Made by a program: the position numbers and the translations under genes. From assembly GCA_008931825.1 (NCBI GenBank), contig QXVZ01003206.1:1-22261 (forward strand): DNA of 22,261 nt, given 5' to 3'. Position 1 is the stretch's first letter. Every line of letters starts with the position of its first letter. Positions 1 to 12,071 of the stretch are shown piece after piece. Source of the DNA: Phallusia fumigata. Lineage: Eukaryota; Chordata; Ascidiacea; Phlebobranchia; Ascidiidae. The notes beneath the pieces were generated by a model. That model searched no databases and had not been told where the DNA came from. It worked only from the letters and a program-made list of their open reading frames with translations.

Positions 1-4
1 TACA

Positions 5-388
5 GTGAATTTTGCTCATGCTAAACACTTAAAGGTCAACATTGCTGGCATGTTAGACCCCAACAGTGCAGATGTTGCTGATAAAATGCAAAATAACTTA
101 TGTAAATTCCACTCAATTATTTTGGCTCTTAATCTATCTACAGACATTCAACATAATATCGACCAGTCATGTTTGCTCATGTTTTTCTGAGACGACTGTA
201 AAGAGTTGCTAGACAAGAACACAGCCGTAGCAAAAGCTCATGGGCCTTGTAAACTTGTCAGTGTAGCGACGAGTGGAGCAGCGTCAATGGTGGAAAAAAT
301 GTTAGGCCAACTGCACCATAGGAGAATGACCCTATGTTCAAGGCTTTTTCTAATCATGCCTTACTCATTACGAACATCTAACAACTAA
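5..388 (+). pseudogene. Relic of hAT/ZBED-like transposase
   Basis: Two open stretches (5-190 and 206-388) lie in the same reading frame, separated by a TGA at 188-190. The second contains KLVSVATSGAASMVEKM, which resembles the 'KLVSVATDGAPSM' region seen around a catalytic aspartate in hAT-type transposases and in domesticated ZBED/GTF2IRD2-like proteins. Here a Ser stands where that Asp is expected. The first half ends in a hydrophobic stretch and has no motif I can name. The in-frame stop, the lost acidic residue and the lack of continuation after 388 suggest a dead fragment, perhaps continuing left of the window. It could also be a chance open stretch. Assignment rests on one short motif. 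Confidence 0.35.
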
Positions 389-1172
389 ACAATTCAAGTA
401 TGAGGCATTTTATAAATTTGAATGGGAATAGCATCAACAGTAATTTTGATTGAAATTTTGTGTGCACTTACATATGTCTCTGCATTTTTCTGAAATAAAA
501 CCTTCCCCTTTTGCAAAATTAAGGGCTTACAATGCTTGATTTTTTTATGGATGTAACAAGTTATTGCCCACCTAAAACTGGCTGGGAAAAAATTGCCCAC
601 CTAAAACTGCAGGGAAAAATAAGATGTTTCTCAGACAATTTTGTCCCAAAAATCTTAATTTTTCAACTGATTTTTATGTCAAAAAATTACATTTTCTAAT
701 CTCTGTAATAAAGTGACAGCATTTTTGAATGGGATTTGACAGAATATTCACAATGGAAATGTTGAGTAAAGCTGATGTGTCAAATTTCTTAGTTTGGTTA
801 TATTAATCAGTTGATTGTAGTTTTGTTTTACTTTGTACTAATTGGCAGATCTTGCAACTTTTAAACATTACTGGTAAGAGGTATGTGGCTCATGAAAAAA
901 AACTTTGGTTAACACTGATATAGAAACAAATCCAGGTCATCACAATTTTTTTGTACCGAACTGTATATTATAGTCTGTGACATCATATTGTTCTTTCAAG
1001 CCATTACATGCAGTATGTATACATTAAAACACCTCACTTCGGTTTTGTAAGAAAAGCAATTGTGGTGTCTGGTGATGAATGAATGTATTCACCTTTTCGA
1101 TGCATGTATTCCCCTTTTTCATCATATAGGTTAATTGGTTGTATAATCACTTTTTGTTTAACTAATTTTAAT
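389..1172. other. Intergenic DNA upstream of MORN5
   Basis: AT-rich sequence with no gene that I can support. A 29-bp unit (attgcccacctaaaactg followed by a G/A-rich run) occurs twice in tandem at about 563-591 and 592-618. The last few hundred bases probably include the promoter and 5' UTR of the MORN5 gene, but no core promoter element stands out. Confidence 0.5.
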
Positions 1173-2657
<1,485 letters not shown>

Positions 2658-2658
2658 N
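2658..2658. other. Single N: gap between two gene fragments
   Basis: One N separates a MORN5 exon on the plus strand from a RabGGTB exon on the minus strand. Both reading frames stop abruptly here. RabGGTB lacks roughly its last 200 residues, so real sequence of at least a few hundred bases, probably more with introns, is missing at this point. Confidence 0.85.
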
Positions 2659-4122
2659 AGAACCATCTTCATTCTGCAGGTTTCCAATGTATTCAACAGC
2701 CTTTTCAACATTAATTCTGTCAATCTTGTCATATGTGCAAAGGACCTGTTTGGAATTACCAAATGTAACAAAAACAGTTTGTTCTGTTTTGTCACTGGCA
2801 TTACCTGGATTGCACTAAGTGTGTACAATATACTATCATCATGTCGAGGTGATGGGCCAAATCCCCCCGATTCCTTTTGACAAGATGTGACAAATTCTAC
2901 AATGTCAGTTTCGCAAAGTCTGGAAAGAATAAATGATATTTTCAGGAAAGTTGAAATGCTCTTTATATTTCAAAAACTACATACACATTGCAAGTAACTT
3001 AGAACCTCAACTACACTACCACTTAATTTAAAATAGATTTACATTCACCACATCATTTTACATTGCGTCCCATCGTTATCAACGCTTTTTGCATTGTATT
3101 ACCATGGGTCCCCATACAAGTTGTAATATATGCATTTTTCTGGATACATACCAAAATTGTAGTAGGAATTTTTAGTTTCATATTAGATACTGTGTATGAT
3201 TTAATGAAGGAATGTGTAATCGTAACAAATAATAAGAAAACTAGAAGGTCAACTCCACCAAGGTGGCCAAGTGATTAGCACAGCCACCTTGTGCTCACAT
3301 GGTTTTGGGTTCTAATCCTCTCTTGTGTTTTCCTGAGCAAGAAACTTAAGTGACCATGATCCAACCCAGTGGACCTAATGATTTAACCAAAATTGAAATC
3401 ACCAGTGAAAAAAATTAAACATTAAAGTGATTAAACTAAATTGCCATGAGGTAGGTTTCTCGACGGTGGGCTCATTGTGAGCATAACCCATTCAGGCATT
3501 GTTCTGGCCTGGGGTTAAACATGAAACAAACAAACTGCTTGGGCTTTAGGGTTAAACACAGCAATCAAGCAGTACTACAAAACTCTTTTAAAAATCTCTA
3601 AATTTCATTCAGTTCTGATATCATTTAATAATTTAAGAGCTGGTAATTATAAAGAAGTATGGGTGCCTTCTATAAACATTTAAGGGTCATCCAATATGGG
3701 TTAACAATCAATGCACCACAATTAAGTCAGGACCAAAAATGACCTCGCTAGGATTGCAAGGAATTAAAGAAGATTTTTTTCTACAAATGTCAATGTTGCT
3801 AGCTGTATTTTGTTGGGTAAAACTGTAGGTTGTGTTACTCAACATTGTACTGCATTTGCATAATACCTGCTTTTGTTGTGTAAAAGATCCAAAGCAGTTA
3901 AACCCCAGAAAATACCACTTAGGCGTAGATATTCAGTCATGCAGTATTCATAGTCATTTTTATCTTTTCCATAGCTTGATAAATAGTCAACATGTTTTTG
4001 CAGCAAAAAGCTCTTTGTAGCATCAGACTTCAAAGATACATCTTTTACCAACAAGGCCTGAAAGAATTTTATTGTTGCTCTACACTGGTTTGCATAATAA
4101 AAATCTTAAAACCACTTACCAT
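2659..4122 (-). CDS. RABGGTB: Rab geranylgeranyltransferase beta subunit, N-terminal part
   Basis: Minus-strand exons are 4120-4122 (the ATG alone), 3867-4057, 2805-2919 and 2659-2745, together 132 codons in one frame, before the assembly gap at 2658. Introns are GT-AG with phases 0, 2 and 0. Exon 2 carries [33 protein letters not shown]; exon 3 has [20 protein letters not shown] and LYTLSAIQ; exon 4 has [20 protein letters not shown]. These match the first prenyltransferase alpha-alpha barrel repeats of RabGGTB (GGTase-II beta). This subunit, with the alpha subunit and Rab escort protein, attaches geranylgeranyl groups to C-terminal cysteines of Rab GTPases in the cytosol. The zinc-binding and catalytic residues lie further C-terminal in the family and are missing here. 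The visible portion is about 40% of the usual length of some 330 residues. No stops or frameshifts are seen, so the gene is probably functional and merely cut by the gap. Confidence 0.93.
3041..3071 (+). repeat. Fragment of dispersed repeat
   Basis: Short stretch in a RabGGTB intron sharing the core ttttacattg-gtcc with copies near 6156-6231, 16427-16500 and (reverse) 17651-17670. It is probably the end of an unclassified interspersed element. Confidence 0.35.
3258..3535 (+). mobile_element. tRNA-derived SINE
   Basis: The head has a pol III A box (tggccaagtgattagc, 3264-3279) and a B box (ggttctaatcc, 3308-3318; consensus GGTTCGAATCC) about 30 bases apart, as in a tRNA gene. A tRNA-unrelated body follows, ending in a short A/C-rich tail (aaacaaacaaac, 3524-3535). 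This is the usual SINE plan. The mismatch in the B box and the continuing body argue against a functional tRNA. I could not define target-site duplications. It lies in the RabGGTB intron between exons 2 and 3, in the opposite orientation to the gene. Confidence 0.7.
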
Positions 4123-5436
4123 TTTAAAGGCTTTTGACAAATTTTGTAGTCATTTAGCACAAACTGTGTTTAACTGTTACCTTAACAACCTAAACAATAA
4201 TTCTTTTTTAAAAGAGGTAAAAAAATTGCATAATGACTCCAGAGGGAAGGGTCGCCACTCCCTTTCACAGACTAAACTAACTGTGCTGTACCCGAAAACA
4301 TGTGTTTGCAGTAAAAGTTACAACATCTTTACTTCCTTCATGAGTCTCAATGAATAAGTGTTATAATGTTTATTGCTAACACAACAAACAATTACTTATG
4401 CACGGTATGTCACATTCTACAATAATGGCAATGCAGTATTCTGCTATAAAGTACAATAAATAAATGGAATAACAACATTAAACAAAACAGACACACATTT
4501 AGTGCTGGCCTTTGCACCTTCTGTTAACCAAATCCAATTCTTTCATTTATAATCTTGATTTTGAATTCATTATATCACAACTAAATCATACCAGTACTGA
4601 GATAGGGCATTCCTTTCAACCAGTGTAAAACACAACTGCCAACTTTGAAGCAAACCTCATCCATCTACGCAGCAGTGAGTTAAGTGTCAGAAGTGACATG
4701 TTCACTGATAAGTGGTGTAGTTAAGCAGATGAAATATTCTCAGCACATGTATAAAAACAGCCCAGTAGCTAAAATCTCAATAACAAACAAACCTGCAACT
4801 AGTGAAGTGCTAACAATGATTCCTGGAAGTTAAAAAAGGCCACACCAAAACTGACATGATAACAACATACATTTCATCAAACATGCTGCAAAATATATCA
4901 ATATACAGTCCACAGGGTTTTAAAATGTACACTGTACAGCCAACCTGCATTCTGTACATTAATTAACACTAACAGCCAGCACTAATGTTTTGTAATCTTC
5001 ATTGCACGCTCATACCTGGAAACCCAACATATGTATATTTCATTCATTTTCTCGTAGACTGTTAGACATATGGAGTGATCCACTTTGGGTCTCCTAATCG
5101 AGTTTGTAACAGTCGATTCAAAGTGCAGAGGTACAACATAAAAAGTTACATTTCAATACATCAGTTTATGTCAAAATTTATATTTTGTTGTAGTAGATAC
5201 AAAAAATTGACGGAATATACATGAAAACAACACAACAAACTTGAATGGTGGCTACCTCGTTATGGGGGAGTGGATGAGTATATATGAATACACTTTTATT
5301 TGTTCTGGAATTGGGCTGGTAATATTACAGGGGCTGCCATAGCTTTAACCACAAAACGTAAGATGAGGACTAAAAACCGCGATAGTGATAGTAACACTCA
5401 GGACCTTTGAACACAAAAGTGCCCTGTTAGGCGACA
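4123..5436. other. Region between RabGGTB and epsin genes
   Basis: No coding exon seen on either strand. The right part should hold the epsin 3' UTR (minus strand); an AATAAA on that strand at 5295-5300 lies about 140 bases past the stop codon. The left part should hold the 5' UTR and promoter of RabGGTB. The spacing is too large for a tunicate-style operon. Confidence 0.5.
5295..5300 (-). terminator. Candidate polyadenylation signal of epsin
   Basis: Minus-strand AATAAA followed by an AAG/T-rich stretch, about 140 bases downstream of the epsin stop. It is the closest canonical hexamer I noticed. Use is not proven. Confidence 0.4.
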
Positions 5437-8400
5437 TCACAAAAATGGATTGCTGTTTTGCTGCATTCCATGCATTCCTGCATTAGGATTCATGTTAGCA
5501 CTGCCTATCATTCCAGAACCAGGAGCCTGCATGCCCATCATCACTTGACTCCCAGGTGGCATTCCCATTGGATACAATCCAGTCGGTTGAACGCCTGGTT
5601 GAAAGTTGCCATATGCAGGGGGCATACCAACTGGTGGCTGCATAGGTGGTGCTGCCATGGCAGCTTGTGGTTGCATGTTTGGTGATGGATGAAGAATAGT
5701 TGTTCCTAGTGCTGGCCCTGTATTCGCTGATACACCTTTCATCTGGTTGAGTGTCATTTGATTTTGGGTGGGTTGGTGGTATGGAGAGGATGACAAAAAT
5801 GGATTTGATGCTGGTTGCTGTGCTGTTGGACGTGTTACTAGGCTATCAAGGTTAACCAAATCTGAGGCTCCACCAAGAAAATCCTCAGCTGATTTCTTTT
5901 GTTTGGTGTTACCATCTAGGCTGGAGGTGGATTGGGTTATGTCGTTTGATAATGCAGAACTTACAGATGAAAAATCAAATGGTTGTGCATTAGATGATGT
6001 GGGTGGATTAGTTTGCAACATGTCAAAACTATTTCCATGGCTAGTAGATGCAGCAGCAGGTTCCAAGGAACTAAAAGGATCAAATGCTGCCTGTGTTGTT
6101 GCAGGTTTCTTAAAAAAATACAAGAACCTTTAGAAACAGAACAGCGCCTTTCATGATATTGCTATTCCACATACACTATGGCCCTATTTAAAAAAAAATT
6201 ATATTCACTACATTGTTTTACAGTGAATCCCAAAAGGATCCCCACACAGAGGTTTTGACATTGTGTTTTTATTGAAACATCTCAAAATGTGAGGGGCCTT
6301 GTCAATATGTTAATACAAAACAGTGGCAGGTATTTTAGACAAATTTTACAACATTTGTTTCTATGTGTTGTTTCAAGAGTTTGTGATTATAACATTAACT
6401 AAAAAACAGTTGACACCATCAGTGCACAACTAGCGGGAGTTAAAGGGTGTAGGCAGCAAACTAGCAACAAAAAAAAGCTAGAAAAAACTATGGTACTGTT
6501 TGTTAACAGAAAAACTGGAAAGCCTGCTGGGGCAGATATTTATTGTGTCTCTCAGTCCATCTGTCCACCCAATGGTAACAACATTTGTTAACGCTCACAC
6601 TTTTTAAAACGGCTGATGAAAACTTTAATTGTGCGATTGTGTAGGAATTATTCAAAACAAATCCTATTTGTGCGTAAATTGCAACATATTTTCAGTTTTC
6701 ACTAGAACATATTCTGGTCTTATGTCGAATCTGTAATTTTTTAACTGTCCAAGTGATTTAATTCACATTTTTAAAAAGTGGCTAAAATGTCTGGTAACAT
6801 TACTTAGGCCCCAAGCATTAGAAGGCGTGATGCGTCAGTGTGCGCATTATCGTTTGTTGTGTGTTATCGATCTCAGACAAAACATAATGGTTGTAGATAC
6901 ATCGCAAAACATTAATTGTGTAATGCTTAGTGTTAGAATAACGAAAGACGTTCCTCTGAATTTCCATTTTTACTGTTGTAATGCAAAGTGCTGCTGTACA
7001 GGCGCGTTGCCGTGTCATATGAAGTCCTTCATTTAGTTACAAATACGGGAGTCAAACACAGCAATCGATAAAGAAATAAACTGTCAAATTTTATCCAAAT
7101 CTAATAATGTGAAACAATTAGCCAGATTTCAGAGGGCTAGTGCAGTGTTTCCCCGACCAGGGTGCCGTTTGCAGGTGTCAGTGATTTCGGTGATTATTGT
7201 CTATACCTTTTAGATTGTCTAATATGCAAAATGACATGTTTCTTTAAAAGGTTCATTTTGTAATTGCCAATGTATGCCGCAATGCACAAGTCTCAGCAAA
7301 AAGTGTCACAAAACAAAAAAGGTTAGAAACTGCTGGGCTGATGGATAACTGCCTGGGTATTCGAATTCGAATTGTAAAGTTTGGAGCTAACCACTGTTGC
7401 TATATTCCACTTGTAAAGTTTCGAGCTAACCACTGTTGCTATATAGTAAATGAAAAAGGTGGAACAACTCACATGATCATATCTACCACCTGTCAAAAAC
7501 TTAAATTGGTATTACGTTTTATGTCTAAAGTGCATGGACAAATCCAAATAAAAAACAACATGTGACCTCTTTATATCATCTAAATCTGGGGCTTCAAACA
7601 CGCAGCCTGCCACATCTTTTTGTGCGGCCCGGGAAGCATTTAGAAAGTTGATTTGTTTTCCTTTGGGCCGATTAAAGTACCTCGCCAGTGAGTCAACATT
7701 ATACGTAAATAGGTCTTTAAAGATGGCTACACAGCTGACTCTTTCACTTTGCTATATTTCTGTTTATCAGCTTATTTTGGTCTATGGATATTAAAGAAGC
7801 GTGACAGCTGTATCCAAAAAAATTGAAATGCCGCGCAAATAAGCTAAGCAGTAATATACTGATAAAATAGCAAGCGCAGTGTTTGACATTTGCAAAATTA
7901 CTGCAACAAAACTTTTCATAGTGCGGCCCTTGAGTTTTTTCAAAGTTTTTACTTGGCCCTTGAAGACATTTGAGTTAGAAACCCCTATTCTAAATATACA
8001 TCATGCATAATATATATTCTTCAAAAAAAAAAACATTTGAAAACTGATCTGGTTACAGTTACTGTAATAAACCTTGATTATGCAACATTTTTTTCTACCT
8101 GCTGAGAAACACTCCATGGATCCTTGGCAGGAGCTGCGGAACTTTCTCCCCAGGGATCAGAAGCTTGAGATTTGGAGCTTGTGCCCCAAGGATCAACTGC
8201 TGGTTGTTGATTAGGTGAAGAAAATGGATCGACAGCATCTGATTTATTCTTTCCTGGTGAACCTGTCCCTGTATAAAGTGACAAAATTAAAGGAGTTCGT
8301 TAAGGTTGGGAGTGCAGGAAATCAGTTTCTACAATTGGGCATGGAGTTTCAACACAAAAACCTAAAGATTAATTACATTACATTTTCCTATTTTAAAGAA

Positions 8401-10457
8401 AGAAAGCATTTACACCTGGGTTTTTCAGAGAGAAAACACTATTGATAAATTTGCACAGAGAATGTGACAGTCCCGACATACCACCCCATGGATCTTTTAA
8501 ACTTTGAGCAGCAGCAGTGAGATCCACCAAGTTTGACTTATTTACTTCATGGTCAGCATTCTTTACACTCTCTTGAATTGCCATCTCTAGGCGAACATTA
8601 TCACTGTCATGTTTCTGTTAAATCATTTGAAAGTGTTAAACTATCATTGGTGCATTTATTGCAATAATTTACAAAATTGCTGTTTTTTTCAGTAATGGGG
8701 ACGTGTGGGTTAAATTTGAAGAAATGAATAAACTTTTTCTTGCTAAGGGGGAACGAACCGGTGTTAGACAAAAAAATAATTAAGAAAAAAACAGAATGCA
8801 AACAATTGGAAGGGGACCCATATTTATGTCATGTACATTCTTGTTTTTAGGAAGACTTTCAGTCAGTTGCACAGTTACTTGTGGTGCATTTAAACCCCAA
8901 TCAAAAGTAAAAATATCCTTCATGTTAAGTTGTACCTAGAAACCACAGAAGTCACAAAATAATGTTTACAGTATATGCTGCCTCATAACTGTTACGTAGC
9001 GTCCAGCAGGTAGCAGGTGTTTTGGAATAATAAACTTAACAAACAGCACTTACCTTCTTTTCAGATTCAGCCTCTTCTTTGCTCATAGACAAAGCAAGCT
9101 GCAGTTGTAGTTCCTCTTCACCAGCAGTTTGGGGTCGGGCCTAAAATATGTCCCATAATCAAAAATTAAACAAATTATGTTTTTGGAAAACAATGTGTTT
9201 GTAGTGAACAAACTTTAACCTGTTCAATTTCTGGTGAAACTGCTGCGGGATCACTTCTTATATTTGGTTCTGGAGTTCTTTGTTTTGGGGTTGCACCACC
9301 ATGGCCATAAACAACCTATCAATGTACACAACTTAACACATTAATGTGGGTATACTTACTTATTTATGTGTCACTTAAATGTACAATGAAAAATATGGGT
9401 GAAAATAAATCTTCACCATGATCTTTGCCTGTTGTCCGCTTCAGAAAATTAAAGATGTCTAAAAATCGACAATAAACTCTTGGTGGTTCTTTTGCAGCAG
9501 GATATGCCAAACCGGTATGTTACATTAGCCTGAATCAGTCACCACAGTTTTCACTTCTGTGATTAACTAAAGAGCAAGCATGTAGTTCTGATGTCCAAGT
9601 AAATTCTAAATTTTCAAGTCAGCACAATATTTAATAAAAAAGCTAAAAAGCTTTTCCGTTTTTCGCCTGTTGTTATACCTGGCGGTCACTTCCAATTCCA
9701 GTTGTTGCCTGAGCAAATCTTTCCTTTGCTTTTAGGGCTCTGGCCCTTTCTGTTTTTAATCTTTCCTCGTCTTTCAACAGATTTACCAGTTGTTTGGATT
9801 TTTCTCTAACATTGGAACCCTGATGAATAACATTAATGAAAATCTAAATAAATAAATGTATGGATGGATAGTTCCGTGCTCACTGTTAAACTAATAAATC
9901 AGTTAACATTTATTTACATTTTTAATTTAATCCACTTAATCAATTCGTGCCAGGTACATACAGGATACCTGTCCACATGTAGAAAAAGGAAAATTTTAAA
10001 AACTTGGATACAATTTTTATTCTTAAATTTTATGAATCATTTTAATACTTTTTAAACAGGACCACAAAAATCCTGCAAAATTACATTCACTTAATTTACT
10101 TACCTGATCTTTTACATCTCGATCGATAAACTGAAAATCTTTTAGAGTTTGAATAGCAAAAATGTTTTCTTTGCATTGTTGTGCAACCCTCTCAGACCCG
10201 GTTTTAATCAAATAATCAAGGAGTACCAGAGCTTTATAAACATGGCGCCAGTTTTTTCCATGATCATTAATTCTTTTCCAAATCATTGTCATAATTTCCG
10301 AAAATGCCACCACATTGTATGTCATATCAGCAATTTCAGCCATAAGTGAACTTGACGGGCCCCAAGGATCATTGGATGTTGCTTCACGAACTTTAATCTC
10401 AGCATCAGAATAGTTTCGAACAACATTCATCACATTTCTTCTCACTGATAGAGCCAT
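5437..10457 (-). CDS. EPN: Epsin (ENTH, UIM, DPW and NPF endocytic adaptor)
   Basis: Seven exons: 10104-10457, 9679-9819, 9220-9315, 9054-9140, 8482-8614, 8099-8268 and 5437-6108. The phases agree and total 1653 bases, 550 residues plus stop; epsins are typically 550-650. Residues 1-about 150 are the ENTH domain (NYSDAEIKVREATSNDPWGP; KNWRHVYKALVLLDYLIKTG), which binds PtdIns(4,5)P2 and bends the plasma membrane. A ubiquitin-interacting motif lies at about 205-222 (EEELQLQLALSMSKEEAE), with a weaker second one (RLEMAIQES) near 235. Then come clathrin-box-like SNLVDL and LVNLDSL (about 411-417), four AP-2-binding DPW motifs and two DPF motifs beyond the ENTH domain, and two EH-domain-binding NPF motifs, one at the extreme C-terminus (NSNPFL). 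The last third is Pro/Gly/Met/Gln-rich. It links ubiquitinated cargo to clathrin coats, as in Notch-ligand endocytosis. Invertebrates usually have one epsin, so EPN1 versus EPN2 is not decided. A 2-kb intron (6109-8098) carries a hAT MITE. Confidence 0.97.
6156..6231 (+). repeat. Dispersed repeat copy in epsin intron
   Basis: Begins atattgctattcca and ends ttttacagtgaatccc. The copy at 16427-16500 begins with the same words and ends ttttacattgggtcc at nearly the same distance. It is an interspersed repeat fragment of unknown class. Confidence 0.5.
7372..7446. repeat. Two-copy 39-bp tandem repeat
   Basis: Unit ttgtaaagtttggagctaac... starts at 7372 and again at 7411, with one base change (ttgg/ttcg) in the core. 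It lies inside the large epsin intron. The open frame that crosses it is not supported as a gene. Confidence 0.7.
7586..7987. mobile_element. Non-autonomous hAT-like MITE in epsin intron
   Basis: Ends are imperfect inverted repeats: left ctggggcttcaaac, right (reverse complement) taggggtttctaac, resembling hAT Charlie-type termini (CAGGGGTCTCAAAC). Flanks match in 7 of 8 bases (atctaaat 7578-7585; ttctaaat 7988-7995), as expected for an 8-bp hAT target duplication. Subterminal GCGGCCC words occur on both sides. The 402-bp body has no transposase reading frame, so it could only have moved using an enzyme made elsewhere. Confidence 0.6.
8879..8935 (-). CDS. EPN: Candidate cassette exon of epsin (19 codons)
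   Basis: Between epsin exons 4 and 5 lies a 57-base open stretch with a proper acceptor (tttctag at its start) and donor (gtaact after it). Both ends are phase 0, the same as the junction it would interrupt, so its inclusion keeps frame and would give a 569-residue protein. It encodes VQLNMKDIFTFDWGLNAPQ, inserted between the two ubiquitin-interacting motifs. The acidic/aromatic core DIFTFDW loosely resembles short endocytic adaptor-binding peptides, but this is speculation. It may equally be a constitutive exon, or a chance open stretch. Confidence 0.45.
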
Positions 10458-11143
10458 GGTTATTGACTAAATTATCACCAAGAGTAAGTAGTTAGTTTAC
10501 CACTTCTGAAATTGTACACACATAGAACCTACAAAATCTCAACACTAAACATAATTGAAGAACGAAGACCAGCTTTACATAATGTTCAAGCAAACAAATT
10601 TCTCAAATTGAAATGTTTTCCACAACATAATGTCCTTAACTGGCAATTATCTTGGAACCAAAAACTGTTATTGCTGATTAAAAAACAAAAGACAAAATGT
10701 CTCTTCAAATTTGTTCTTGCAGTGTACCGTAAACTAGGTTATTGTAACGGGGTTAAGACACATTATTTTTTCATATAATTGATAAAACTGTCGCAATATA
10801 CAGAAAGTACTCATAATATGACTGTGACTTCTGTCAAATATTGTCTTCCACAGTGTTCCTCTAAATTCATCGATCAATAAATTGGTTTCGTCAGCTGGAT
10901 AGAGTAATTAAAAAAATCCTCGACTTTCCAGTCGAATAACTTTTTTTTATTTTAATAAATACTGTAAATGCACAGTAGTTCCTTTCTTTTTAGATGTTTA
11001 GTAACTTGTAACTGAAACAAATAAAAACAGTACAAAACATAAAAAAGGTAAACGAAAATGTGCTACAATTATTAAGCAAATTACTGCAAAACAAATTAAG
11101 AAATAATAACTTCCCTCGTAGCGGAATTTGAACACATTTCTCT
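10458..11143. other. Upstream region of epsin
   Basis: The ATG of epsin (10455-10457) follows a short AT-rich leader on the minus strand. No further coding exon is visible to 11143. The 5' UTR and promoter of epsin should be here, though no TATA box or other element can be assigned with confidence. Confidence 0.45.
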
Positions 11144-12070
11144 ACAAGAGACTACTAATTTTTGGGCAACTCTTAAATACGTAATTTACGCAATCCACGC
11201 AATCTATTTTAATTCAAAGCAATCCAGCTAAGTGGAGTAGATTAGGCACTTAGCCTGGTTTAATTCAACACAATCTGGAATACCAAGTTAGACAGGGCAA
11301 CTCTAAAATACGCAATCTACGCACACTTTGGCATTCCAGATTGCGTTAAATTACACCTGGCTTAAACACCAGAATTTTCCTGAATTGCGTTTGATCAGTC
11401 TAGATTGTATGGAATGCGTGCCTAACCTGAGCATCATATTCCTAGACTGAGTGCCTAACCTGAAGGGGTTGAACTAAACCAGGCTGTGTGCCTAATCTAC
11501 TCAAATTGCTTAAAATTAGAATAGATTGCGTAGATTGCGTGGATTGCGTATTTTAGAGTTGCCCCTAATTTTTAGTGGTTATTTGGTACTGGTAGTATCT
11601 GGCTATCGTATCTGCCCTACCAACGCTGGTCTTTAGCATTTAAAAACCTAAAACACGCAAATTGAAAGGTTTCGAACGTTTTGGAAAATAAAGTTAGGGT
11701 TTTTGAAGATAACAGTTTTCGCAGTTTTTGTAGAGGTGCTACCCAAGACGAAATATACTCCAAATAAAATAGTTTGAAACTGTTTTTTTTAATCATTCAG
11801 AAAAAATAATCACATGCTTTGGGCTTCAAGGAAAGGGAACACCAAAGTTTCATTCATCATGGTTTGTATGGTGTAACAAGCAAGGATTACAGTACGATAC
11901 GGTAGGCTACGTATTGAGCTTTGCGTCCCACGTAACTCGTTGCACAGGGCATAGCGTACCGTACTGCCATACTTGGTAACAACCGAACAACTAACAAGCA
12001 CTGACATGTCTGTGCAGGTCAACAAAATTACCAAAATATTAAATGTAGGTTCAATTTTCAAAGCATATAA
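11144..12070. repeat. Direct duplication, copy 1
   Basis: This 927-base stretch recurs at 12072-12998, starting immediately after the N at 12071. I counted about six substitutions, all in the first 300 bases. Copy 1 ends exactly at the N and copy 2 begins exactly after it, which is what two overlapping contig ends, or two haplotypes placed in tandem, would produce. It is probably an assembly artefact, not a genomic repeat. Confidence 0.9.
11164..11564. mobile_element. Mutator-like MITE with ~100-bp inverted termini (copy 1)
   Basis: The ends are long inverted repeats starting gggcaactct(t/a)aaatacg and continuing for about 95-105 bases (the gattaggcac and cagcctggttta words pair in both arms). 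The element is flanked by perfect 9-bp direct repeats ctaattttt (11155-11163 and 11565-11573). Long termini plus a 9-bp target duplication are typical of Mutator-like (MULE) elements. There is no transposase; the 401-bp body is non-autonomous. An additional internal copy of the terminus begins at about 11296 (gggcaactctaaaatacgc), in direct orientation with the left end. Confidence 0.75.
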
Positions 12071-12071
12071 N
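12071..12071. other. Single N between duplicate copies
   Basis: Contig-join character located exactly between the two 927-base copies. Confidence 0.9.

Noticed and set aside
3264-3335. Functional tRNA gene
   Set aside because: The B box is mismatched, the acceptor stem does not close cleanly and the sequence continues into a SINE body with a tail.
4122-5437. Operon of epsin and RabGGTB
   Set aside because: Same strand, but about 1.3 kb apart, far more than the near-zero spacing of tunicate operons.
5458-6133. Plus-strand open frames opposite the last epsin exon
   Set aside because: They are antisense shadows of the long epsin coding exon, with no recognisable domain.
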